Source of the DNA: Planctomycetota bacterium
Lineage (GTDB): Bacteria; Planctomycetota; MHYJ01; WSZJ01; JACPWG01
DNA: 59,182 nt
Reading direction: 5' to 3'
NCBI GenBank assembly: GCA_016197205.1
Contig: JACPWG010000084.1
Coordinates: forward strand, 1-59,182
Below, piece after piece: positions 42,923 through 49,983 of this stretch. The position numbers were made by a program, and so were the translations under genes. A model generated the notes under the pieces. The model saw only the letters and a program-made list of their open reading frames with translations, was not told the origin of the DNA and did no database searches. Every line of letters starts with the position of its first letter. Position 1 is the first letter of the stretch.

Positions 42923-43837
42923 ATGGAGAAACTTCAGCGCGCGCTGCTCGGAATCTTTCTGGTGTCGCTCGCGGGCTTGATTTTGCTGCAGCTTTTTGGC
43001 GGGGGCGGCCCCCCGGTCCCCGGTCCGGGCGCCGAGGGCGGGCCTTCACCGGCGGGGCGCGATCCCGATCGCCCGTGGGCCGGCTTTCGGGTACAGCCTG
43101 CATCGGCGGAACAGGCCGCGACGGCCGGCGCCGAGGCCGGCGTGCCCCTCGTCACCGGCCTGGAGGCGGGTTCCCCCGCGGAGCGCGCGGGTCTCCGGCC
43201 CGGCGACGCGATCGTCCGCGCGAACGGAACGGAGCTGCGGTCCCCGGACGCGCTCTCCCCGATCCTTGGGGCGGCGCAGCCCGGGGCGGTGCTCCAGCTC
43301 GTGCTGCGACGCGGCGGCCAGAGTGTCGATGCGGCCGTCACGCTTCGCTCCAAACGGGAGTGGGAACTGATGCTCGGCGAGCCGGCCCCGGAGCTGGCCC
43401 CGACGGGGTGGGTGGGGGAGGAGAGCCCGCTTGCGAAACTTCGCGGCCAGGTCGTCGTACTCTTTTTTTTCCAGATGATCGAGAAGCCTTCGCAGGACTT
43501 CCACAACCAGGTCGAGTTCTGGTTCGACCGGTACAAGGGGAAGGCCGTGCGCTTCGTGGGGGCGCACCTGCCGCTCACGCATCCCGAGAAGCAGAGCGGC
43601 GAGGCGGTGCGCGCGTTCGTGCAGGAGAGGCAGTTCTCGTACCCCGTCGCGCTTCTGTCCCCCGCTGAGGGGACCGGGCAGGCGCGGGTCGCGCTCGATT
43701 ACCGGCTCACGGGTACGCCCACGATCGTGGTCGTGGACGCCGAGGGGGTGGTGCGCTACAAGACCAAGGGGCGCCCGTCGATCGTCGACGCGGAGAAGGC
43801 GATCGACTTGTTGTTGGCGGGCATGGCGGAGAAGTGA
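42923..43837 (+). CDS. Membrane-anchored PDZ plus cysteine-less redoxin-like protein
   Basis: A 304-residue protein. N-terminal anchor (LLGIFLVSLAGLILLQLF), a PDZ domain (about 70-155: VTGLEAGSPAERAGLRPGDAIV, LVLRRGGQ), and a TlpA/AhpC-like thioredoxin fold (about 165-300: LAKLRGQVVVLFFF, YRLTGTPTIVVVDAEGVVRY). The entire protein contains no cysteine. The position of the usual CxxC after the first strand reads QMIEKPSQDF. It therefore cannot do thiol chemistry and may act as a chaperone or adaptor. It is last in an operon with two CsgG-like membrane proteins. Confidence 0.78.
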   Translation: MEKLQRALLGIFLVSLAGLILLQLFGGGGPPVPGPGAEGGPSPAGRDPDRPWAGFRVQPASAEQAATAGAEAGVPLVTGLEAGSPAERAGLRPGDAIVRANGTELRSPDALSPILGAAQPGAVLQLVLRRGGQSVDAAVTLRSKREWELMLGEPAPELAPTGWVGEESPLAKLRGQVVVLFFFQMIEKPSQDFHNQVEFWFDRYKGKAVRFVGAHLPLTHPEKQSGEAVRAFVQERQFSYPVALLSPAEGTGQARVALDYRLTGTPTIVVVDAEGVVRYKTKGRPSIVDAEKAIDLLLAGMAEK

Positions 43838-43848
43838 GGGGGATTGGA

Positions 43849-43876
43849 GAATTGAGAATTGAGAATTGAGAATTTG
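43849..43876. repeat. Heptanucleotide array (TTGAGAA words)
   Basis: Four words: GAGAATT repeated in perfect 7-base register. Confidence 0.7.
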
Positions 43877-44017
43877 CGTCGGTCGCGACCGACTTGGCTG
43901 AACATCGTCCGCGACCGTGCCGCGCACAGGTTGAGGGTGCCCCTTTGGGCGTCGTCGTCGTTTTGGATCCCTACTGCGAAACTTCTGGAAGTCTCTTCGA
44001 GATATTCGCGAGGCCGA

Positions 44018-44090
44018 GTTTTCGAAACCACAGACTTCACCGATTCTTCGGGATTTCACAAAGTACGAATCTGTGATATCTGTGGTTCCC
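44018..44090. repeat. Dispersed AATCTGTG repeat remnant, copy 2
   Basis: An inverted pair: ACCACAGACTTCACCGATTC at one side and GAATCTGTGATATCTGTGGT at the other. It shares its words with 11757-11795. Confidence 0.5.
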
Positions 44091-44316
44091 TTCCGAGTTC
44101 GGGCGCCAGCCTGATTTGGAACCCTACCGCGCGGGATGGTGAGTTCTCGCCAAGAAGTTCGGCCTGGCTCAAACTGCCGCCGACATCTCGCGAGGCCGAC
44201 TATGAGGGATCGCTTCGTGGGCACGGCAGCGCCGTGCCCCTACGGATCGCAGGCGATCGCGAGCGTAGCCGGGATTTGAACCATGCCCTCAGTCCCGAGT
44301 CCGCAAACGGCCCGAG

Positions 44317-44373
44317 TTGAAAATTCAGGCTTGAGTCTTGAATGAGCCTTGAGCATTGAAAATTGCGCCTTCG
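44317..44373. repeat. Degenerate heptanucleotide array
   Basis: TTGAGTC, TTGAATG, AGCCTTG, AGCATTG-type words in partly broken 7-base register, about 50 bases upstream of the ZIP gene. Confidence 0.55.
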
Positions 44374-44421
44374 CCTTGGGATTTGGGATTTCCGTCACGG
44401 ACCCGTCATCCGGAGTGACTC

Positions 44422-45216
44422 GTGCATCTGACCCCGATGACTCTCGTACTCCTGCGGACGACGATCGCGATGGCGGCGGCGCTCGTCGGAGCATTGGCGG
44501 CGGTGAGCGTGCGGCAGGTGACGCACGAGCGTCTTTGCACGATGATCAGCCTGGCGGCCGGGGCGTTGCTCGGCGTCACGGCCTTCGAGATCGTTCCGGA
44601 GTCGTGGCGGCTGCTCGGAGGCTCGGGCCGCGCGCTCGGCGCGACCGGCGAACTGGCGGTTGCGGCCGCGGGCGGCTATCTGGCGTTCTACCTCCTCGGC
44701 AAGTTCGTGGCTCACATCTGCCCGGCCTGCTCCGCGACGCATTCTGAGAATTTCTTCAGCTCCGTCAACCTCCTCATGATGATCTCGATCGGCATCCACA
44801 GCGTAGTGGACGGGCTCGGGATCGCCGCGGGCAGCCAGGGGCAGGGGAGCAAGGTCGGCGTTTTCATCCTGCTCGCGGTGTCGTACCACAAGGTGCCCGA
44901 AGGCCTGGCCCTGGCGACCCTCGGTCGGGGCTCGGGCTACAGTCGTGCGAAGGCCTTCACGGTCGCGGGCCTGGTCGAGCTGACCACGCAGGTCGGGGGC
45001 TTCCTGGGGCTCTTGCTCCTCGGGCGAGTGGGGGCCGCGAGCCAGGGGGCCATCCTAGCGGCGGTCGCCGGCAGTTTTCTCTATCTGGTGCTGCATGCCC
45101 TCCTCGGCGAAATGGTCAAGCACGAGGAGGCGAGCGTCGTGAAGTACATGTTGCTCGGGTTCGGGTCGCTGATGCTCCTCGCCTGGGGGCTGGAGCACCT
45201 GGGCCTGGCGGGGTGA
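44422..45216 (+). CDS. ZIP-family metal cation transporter
   Basis: A 264-residue membrane protein with about eight helices. The metal-path motifs of ZIP proteins are present: HSVVDGLGIAAG in helix 4 and HKVPEGLALATL in helix 5. A loop with HICPACSATHS, rich in His and Cys, lies between helices 3 and 4 and may sense or collect the metal. ZIP proteins import Zn, Fe or Mn. GTG 44422 has CGGAGTG upstream; an ATG at 44437 is possible. The next gene starts 13 bases later with its own good ribosome site. Confidence 0.9.
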   Translation: MHLTPMTLVLLRTTIAMAAALVGALAAVSVRQVTHERLCTMISLAAGALLGVTAFEIVPESWRLLGGSGRALGATGELAVAAAGGYLAFYLLGKFVAHICPACSATHSENFFSSVNLLMMISIGIHSVVDGLGIAAGSQGQGSKVGVFILLAVSYHKVPEGLALATLGRGSGYSRAKAFTVAGLVELTTQVGGFLGLLLLGRVGAASQGAILAAVAGSFLYLVLHALLGEMVKHEEASVVKYMLLGFGSLMLLAWGLEHLGLAG

Positions 45217-45229
45217 GGGAGGAACAGGA

Positions 45230-45601
45230 ATGTCGCCGGCCGTGCCTTTGTGGATCTCTTCGGCGGTGCTCTGCCTGCTGGGGCTGGGCCTGGCGTTTCG
45301 GCGCCGGCCGCGCGTGCACGTGCCGCTCATGCTGGCCGCATTCGCCGGGGACCTGACGACCCTGGTCCTGGTGGAGCTCACGCGAAACGCCGTGGAGCGA
45401 GTGCTGAAGGGCGTGGGCGCGTTCAGCCTCTTTCACGTCGCCCTGTCGGTCGCCATGCTCGTGCTCTACGTGGCGATCATCGCGACGGGCCGCGCCCTTC
45501 TTCTTGGACGCGGCAATCGCACGCTTCACCGCAGGCTCGCCCTCGGCTTTCTCGCCGTGCGCGTCACCCAGTACGCGACGTCCTTCTTCATGCCGGCGTG
45601 A
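45230..45601 (+). CDS. Small four-helix membrane protein (DUF420-like)
   Basis: A 123-residue protein with four hydrophobic helices. Conserved-looking histidines at helix ends (RVHVPLMLAAFAGD, FSLFHVALSVAML, TLHRRLALGF) recall DUF420/cytochrome b561-like membrane proteins, where such His residues can bind heme or metal. That relation is tentative. GGGAGG lies 9 bases before ATG 45230, and the gene follows the ZIP gene closely, so a shared transcript is likely. Confidence 0.65.
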   Translation: MSPAVPLWISSAVLCLLGLGLAFRRRPRVHVPLMLAAFAGDLTTLVLVELTRNAVERVLKGVGAFSLFHVALSVAMLVLYVAIIATGRALLLGRGNRTLHRRLALGFLAVRVTQYATSFFMPA

Positions 45602-45639
45602 GGTGGGGCCCCTCCCCGGGGCCGCGGAAGCCCCGCGCA

Positions 45640-46434
45640 TCAACGCTCGCCGAGGAGCCGGCGCAGGCGCTCCAATTCGGCCTCGGCTCGAGCCCGAGCT
45701 TTACCCTCGGCTTGCGCACGCGCCTCGGCCGCCGCCTGGGCCTGCTCGGCCGCTGCCCGCGCTTGCTCGGCCGCCGCCCGCGCTTGCTCGGCCGCCGCCC
45801 GCGCTTGCTCGGCCGCCGCGGCGCGCAGTTCCGCGTCGATCCGGGCCGCCTCCGCTTCCATCGGCGTGAGCAGCGCCTTGCCTGTTGCCGGGTCCACGAG
45901 TCGCAGCAACTCCCCTTCCTCCACCAGGAGGAGCCCCAGCTCCCGGCTCAACCCCCGCCCTTCCTGGATCGCGATCTCCCGGTATTCGTTCTGGATCAGG
46001 TCGTACCCCTTGAGACGTGGCCGGAGCAGCGTGCCCGTCGGATCGAAGAGCCAGTACTCCTGGACCTTCAGGACGTCCCGGTAGATCCCCAGCTTCAGGC
46101 GGAGGTCCTCGGCCTTCGTCCGTCGCGACGTCACTTCGATGACGACGCAGGGGATCCTGCCCTCCTCCCAGAGCTTGTACGTGGTTCGCGCATGGGAGTC
46201 GGCACCCTTCACCACCATGACGTCCGGGGCGACCACGGCGGACAGGTCCCCCTCCTCGTAGTAGAGGAAGAGGTTTCCGGTCACATAGACCTTGGCAAGG
46301 TGCGCGAACCAGCACCGCAGACAATGGATGAGCGCGACCATCGCGTCTCGATGCGGGTCCGACTCGGCCATCGGCCTCCCATCCGACTCGGGGTAGTAGA
46401 GGCTCGGGGCCGCAGGGGCGTGCTTCGTGTCCAT
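45640..46434 (-). CDS. Uma2-family putative restriction-endonuclease-like protein
   Basis: A 264-residue Uma2 (DUF820) protein. The PD-(D/E)xK core is visible: VAPDVMVV, then CVVIEVTSRRTKAEDLRLKLGIYRDVLKVQEYWLFDP. The function is not established; the family is often present in many copies in Planctomycetota, Cyanobacteria and Chloroflexi. The C-terminal 60 residues form an alanine-rich coiled coil with AAAEQAR heptads encoded by 21-bp tandem repeats. GGAGG lies 7 bases before ATG 46434. Divergent to the SelW-like gene. Confidence 0.9.
   Translation of the reverse strand: MDTKHAPAAPSLYYPESDGRPMAESDPHRDAMVALIHCLRCWFAHLAKVYVTGNLFLYYEEGDLSAVVAPDVMVVKGADSHARTTYKLWEEGRIPCVVIEVTSRRTKAEDLRLKLGIYRDVLKVQEYWLFDPTGTLLRPRLKGYDLIQNEYREIAIQEGRGLSRELGLLLVEEGELLRLVDPATGKALLTPMEAEAARIDAELRAAAAEQARAAAEQARAAAEQARAAAEQAQAAAEARAQAEGKARARAEAELERLRRLLGER
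45744..45820. repeat. 21-bp intragenic tandem repeat
   Basis: About four copies of GCTCGGCCGCCGCCCGCGCT plus T, encoding AAAEQAR heptads of the Uma2 coiled coil. The copies are almost identical at the DNA level, which points to recent slippage expansion. Confidence 0.8.
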
Positions 46435-46690
46435 GGTGAAACCTCCATCCGGGAGTATACCCGCGGCGCGACGTGCGGGACAAGGGTTTTCCCGCACCGA
46501 GGCCGGCCACGGTTTCCGCCGGCCGCCCCACGACTCACCTAGGGGCGCGCAACCCCGAAGAGCGACTCGGAAAGGTTGACTCGGACCGGCACGCCCCCGG
46601 AATTTTCTTTCGAATTCCGATCGTCCGAGTATGATGGTCGGGAGTCGTCGCAGGCGCCGCCGCCGGGTTCCATTCAACCAAGGAGAGAAC

Positions 46691-46936
46691 ATGGACATCC
46701 AGCTCGTCTATTGCTCGGTTTGACACTACGAGCCCCAGGCCGTGGGCCTGGCCAAGGCCTTGATGGAAAAGTACGCCTCGGACATGAAGAAGCTGATTCT
46801 GGTCCCCTCGGACGGCGGGAAGTTCGAGGTGACCGTGAACGGCAAGCCGGTCTTCTCGAAACTCGACGAAGGCCGCTTCCCGAAGGAGGAGGAGGTCATC
46901 CGAGGGATCGACAAGGTGATGCGCAACGGCAAGTAG
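46691..46936 (+). CDS. SelW/Rdx-family selenoprotein
   Basis: An 81-residue protein if the UGA at 46721-46723 is read as selenocysteine (U11). The N-terminus QLVYCSVUHY matches the CxxU redox motif of selenoprotein W (first beta strand, then C8-S-V-U11). The remainder fits the Rdx fold with its family signature: GGKFEVTVNGKPVFSKLDEGRFPKEEEVI. The length is typical. ATG 46691 has AGGAGAG 5 bases upstream. A TATGAT -10-like box lies 56 bases upstream, with only a poor -35. A hairpin with a GUG loop follows the UGA. Ordinary gene callers would start at an internal site (46742) and lose the active site. A strong terminator ends the transcript, so this is a single-gene unit. Family members are small thiol/selenol redox proteins. 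Confidence 0.9.
46735..46751 (+). promoter_or_regulatory. Candidate bacterial SECIS hairpin for the SelW-like gene
   Basis: CCAGGCC paired with GGCCTGG around a GTG loop, a perfect 7-bp stem. The loop begins 18 bases after the UGA, inside the 16-37 range known for bacterial SECIS, and contains the expected G and GU. It lies within the coding sequence. Confidence 0.65.
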
Positions 46937-46976
46937 CCGCCTGCGCCTGACCCAGGGCAACTTCTCGACGCCGCAA

Positions 46977-47034
46977 GAACGGGCGCGCCCGGTCCGACCC
47001 GCAGGGAGACCGGGCGCACCCGTTCCTTTTTTTT
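46977..47034 (+). terminator. Strong intrinsic terminator after the SelW-like gene
   Basis: An 18-bp stem with one mismatch (GAACGGGCGCGCCCGGTC with GACCGGGCGCACCCGTTC), a 13-base loop, then CC and eight T residues. It lies 40 bases after the SelW stop. Confidence 0.9.
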
Positions 47035-47175
47035 GCCCGCCGCCCGCCGCTCGCGGGCTACCTCCGTCCCCGCACGGGGACCTGTGCACGAGCTGATCGT
47101 TGCCCACAACTTCTTGCTGGACACCGGCCCTGCTCGCCCTGGCAACGCCGGCGCACTGCGCAAAGAGGCGCGGCC

Positions 47176-47262
47176 CGGGGTAGGGGCGACCCTTGTGGTC
47201 GCCCTGACGGGCCACCTCCTGCTGCATGCGGGGCGGGCACAAGGCCCGCCCCTACGGCGAAA
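47176..47262. repeat. Dispersed GGGCGGGC-hairpin repeat, copy 1
   Basis: Two hairpins: GGGGCGACCCTTGTGGTCGC and GGGCGGGCACAAGGCCCGCC, the second followed by CCTACGG. Similar units at 54171-54250 lie in the opposite orientation. Confidence 0.6.
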
Positions 47263-47319
47263 ACTTGGGGTGTACGGTCTCCAGCAGCGGGCCTGGCCCG
47301 CGAGAAGGCACCCGAGGCG

Positions 47320-47985
47320 GTGGAGGAGGCGACGCCCGTCGAGCTGCAGCTCGCGCGCCTCGACCAGGAGATCGCCGCAGGCGAGAACGACATCCGCGAG
47401 GCGCTCACGGCGCTCGCGACCTCCTCGTTCGAGCGCGAGGAGGCGGCCCGCCGACTTGCCGAGACGCAAGACGAGCGCGTCGCCCTGCGCCGCAAGGTCG
47501 AGGCCCTGCACGACGACCTGAAGCGGCATCCCCGGCAGACGGCGTTCACCTACGAGGGACGGGAGTACTCCCGCGCGCTGGCCGAGAGCGACCTGCGCAA
47601 GAAGCTCTGCCGCATGGAGGCCCTGGACGCCTCGATCGCGTCGCGCACCCGCATCCTCGAGGCCAAGGGCGCGGGCGTGGGGGCGGGGGAGCGGACGCTG
47701 ATCGCGATGGAGGAGCGGCGGGCGAAGCTCGAGGTGCAGGCCGAGGGGATGCGCTCCGAGTTCGAGGAGTTGAAAGGCCTCGACCAGGGCGGACAGCTCC
47801 GGATCGACTCGTCGCGGATCGCCTATGCCGAGGGCCTGGCCGAGTCGATCCGCCGGCGGCTCGGCGTCTCGCGGAAGATGCTCGAGACCCGGCAGATCGT
47901 TTCCGACACCTGCATCGACCCCACCTGCGGCCCGAACCGAAGCGTGACGGAACTGGCCGATGCGGCCCTGGGCCGCTCCCGGTAA
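47320..47985 (+). CDS. Coiled-coil protein, N-terminus possibly lost
   Basis: A 221-residue hydrophilic protein, mostly long Glu/Arg-rich helices (ELQLARLDQEIAAGENDIREAL, then AARRLAETQDERVALRRKVEAL). A short segment near the C-terminus has two Cys (DTCIDPTC). No family recognised. The start at GTG 47320 is uncertain: the frame stays open upstream through the dispersed repeat, and no good ribosome site is visible. The original 5' end may have been replaced when that repeat arrived. Confidence 0.55.
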   Translation: MEEATPVELQLARLDQEIAAGENDIREALTALATSSFEREEAARRLAETQDERVALRRKVEALHDDLKRHPRQTAFTYEGREYSRALAESDLRKKLCRMEALDASIASRTRILEAKGAGVGAGERTLIAMEERRAKLEVQAEGMRSEFEELKGLDQGGQLRIDSSRIAYAEGLAESIRRRLGVSRKMLETRQIVSDTCIDPTCGPNRSVTELADAALGRSR

Positions 47986-48758
47986 TAGGGTGAATACCTG
48001 ATCCCGCGTGGCCGGGCGCAATCGCGGCGCTCGGCCGCGCGGCCAGGGACGGTTTGTTCGGACCTCCACCTGTTCGATCCGCGACGGCCCAGCCCTTTCA
48101 AGGTGGGGAGGGCTGTTCGACTGTTGTGAAATGGAGCCTCAGATGCTGGGGGCGGGGGGTCGACGATTTCGGAACAACAAGCCGAAATGAAGCTAAAATC
48201 GATCTCTCAGTGCGTTGCCAGCGATGATCGCCGGTAGAGGAGAGTGGACTCAGCGCCCGGCCTCTGCGTCTCCGCGTCTCTGTGTAAGAGTCCCGCATTC
48301 GACCCACACGGCCGGTCCGAATTTCAAATTGCAAAAAGTCAAATTTCAAATCTCAAATTTCGCCCGCGGCTAGTTGGGGCGCGGAGCCATGATCCAGCCA
48401 CTTGCCGCCTTCGGTCGCGTTTAGCCTTTTTTCGGGTCGTTGTTTCGGAACGACCTTTCATCGCGCGAGCCTGCGTTGGACCCTCCCCCCGCGGGCCGTG
48501 GCCGAGCTGGCGACGAGGGCGCGCGCTCGACAGGCCCGGCGCGCGCTCGAACTCGTCGGGCTCGCCTTCCTGTGTGCGATCGGGGGGGCGGCTGCGGCGT
48601 TTCCCTACGCGCGTGCGGATCTCGCAACCGGCGTGCGCCGGAGCGCGGTCCTCCGCTGGGCCTGTCGTGCGGCCACGCTCGGACAGGGCCTGCTCTGGAT
48701 CCTGCCTCCCGCGGCGTCTAACGCGTAGCTGATCGACTTGTCACCACTTCACCCGACC
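47986..48758. other. Intergenic region, mostly without gene
   Basis: 773 bases between the coiled-coil gene and the end of the helicase gene. It contains a solitary relic of the CTGCGTCTCCGCGTCTC repeat (48264-48283) and an AT-richer stretch (48310-48360). A weak short ORF lies at 48498-48728. Confidence 0.45.
48498..48728 (+). CDS. Possible small membrane protein (weak)
   Basis: A 76-residue frame from GTG 48498 with an amphipathic basic start (AELATRARARQARRALEL) and one hydrophobic segment (VGLAFLCAIGGAAAAFPYA). No ribosome site and no recognised family. It could be spurious; it is listed because it is the only coherent frame in a 770-base gap. Confidence 0.25.
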   Translation: MAELATRARARQARRALELVGLAFLCAIGGAAAAFPYARADLATGVRRSAVLRWACRAATLGQGLLWILPPAASNA

Positions 48759-49979
48759 CTACCGCCGCCCGCGCCCCGGCCCGAAGCGCCGCCGTCCCCC
48801 GCGACTGCCGCCGGGCGCCGGCGCCGGCCCCTCGCCCGCAGGCCGCCGCGGAACCGGCGTCACGCCGTTCAGCCGCATCTGCACGATCTCCCGGTTGATC
48901 AGCATCTCGATCGAGGTCAGCTCGCCTCCCTCCTCGGGAGTGACGAACGTGACCGCCTTGCCGATCGCGCCCATCCGTGCCGTGCGGCCGATCCGGTGGA
49001 CGTAGGACTCCGCGTCCTCCGGGATGTCGTAGTTGATGATGTGGCTGATGTCGCGCACGTCCAGCCCGCGCGCGGCCACATCCGTCGCGACCATGTACTG
49101 GAATTCGCCGTGGCGGAAGGCCTCCATGATCTTCTCCCGGCGCAACTGGTGCAGGTCGCCGTGGATCGCGTGCACGGAGAGGCCGTGGTCCTTCATTCGC
49201 CGCCCCAGCTTGTCCGCGCCGATCTTCGTCCTCGTGAAGATAATGGCCTTCGGCGCGCCCTCCTGCGCCAGGAGCGCAAGCAGGTACTCGAACTTGTGAT
49301 CCTGCGTCACGGAGACGTAGTGCTGCTCGACCTCGTCGACCGTCAGGTCGTCGCGCGAGAGGATGATGTCCTGGTGGTTGTGCAGGTAGCGCTCCGCCAG
49401 GCGCATGATGTCCGGAGGCATCGTCGCCGAAAGCAGGAACGTCTGGCGGTGCAGGTTCGCATGGCCGAGGATGTACTTGATGTCGTCCCGGAACCCCATG
49501 TCGAGCATGCGGTCCGCCTCGTCGAGGACCACGAACTGGATCTTGTTGAGGTGCAGCGTGCGGCGCTTCAGGTGGTCGATGATGCGCCCCGGCGTGCCCA
49601 CGGCGATCTGCACGCCGTGCCGCAACTCCTGGAGCTGGATCCGGATGTCCTGGCCGCCGTAGATCGCGCACGCGCGGAAAGGAAGGTGCTTCGTGAGCTT
49701 GAACACCTCGTCGCAGATCTGGAGGCTCAGCTCGCGCGTCGGGGCGAGGATGACCGCCTGCGTCTCCGGCCCGGGCTGGAGATTCGCCAGGATCGGCACC
49801 AGGTAGCTCACGGTCTTGCCGGTCCCGGTCTTCGCCTGACCCAGCACGTCCTGCCCGGTCAGGGCGATGGGGATCATCGCCGCCTGAATGTCGGTGGGGT
49901 AGATGTAGTTGGCCTCGTCCAAGGCCTGGAGCAGCGGCTCCGGAAGGTTGTAGTCGCGAAACGATGGCGCTTCGGCCAT
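48759..49979 (-). CDS. DEAD-box ATP-dependent RNA helicase
   Basis: A 406-residue DEAD-box helicase with all motifs: Q motif (YPTDIQAAMIPIAL), AKTGTGKT (I), APTREL (Ia), GTPGR (Ib), DEAD (II), SAT (III), IIFTRTK (IV), VATDVAARGLDV (V), HRIGRTAR (VI). The tail is short, Gly/Arg/Pro-rich and RGG-like, typical for RNA binding. Likely roles are ribosome assembly or RNA decay. ATG 49979 lies only 4 bases after the stop of the TPR-SUMF1 gene, so the two are an operon despite unrelated functions. Confidence 0.95.
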   Translation of the reverse strand: MAEAPSFRDYNLPEPLLQALDEANYIYPTDIQAAMIPIALTGQDVLGQAKTGTGKTVSYLVPILANLQPGPETQAVILAPTRELSLQICDEVFKLTKHLPFRACAIYGGQDIRIQLQELRHGVQIAVGTPGRIIDHLKRRTLHLNKIQFVVLDEADRMLDMGFRDDIKYILGHANLHRQTFLLSATMPPDIMRLAERYLHNHQDIILSRDDLTVDEVEQHYVSVTQDHKFEYLLALLAQEGAPKAIIFTRTKIGADKLGRRMKDHGLSVHAIHGDLHQLRREKIMEAFRHGEFQYMVATDVAARGLDVRDISHIINYDIPEDAESYVHRIGRTARMGAIGKAVTFVTPEEGGELTSIEMLINREIVQMRLNGVTPVPRRPAGEGPAPAPGGSRGGRRRFGPGRGRR

Positions 49980-49983
49980 GCGG

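Larger units (their letters stand above)
43838..44421. other. Intergenic region with heptad and AATCTGTG repeats
   Basis: 584 bases. Heptanucleotide arrays at 43849-43876 (TTGAGAA words) and 44317-44373 flank the region, and AATCTGTG-type words lie at 44018-44090. No gene seen. The two arrays at the ends recall the layout of the family C elements. Confidence 0.5.
46937..47319. other. Intergenic region with terminator and dispersed hairpin repeats
   Basis: 383 bases. After the terminator (46977-47034) come pieces of a dispersed repeat built on GGGCGGGCACAAGGCCCGCC hairpins (about 47176-47262). Related words occur at 54171-54250. No gene seen. Confidence 0.55.

Noticed and set aside
45744..45820. 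CRISPR-like or regulatory repeat
   Set aside because: 21-base units without spacers encode the coiled-coil heptads of the Uma2 protein.
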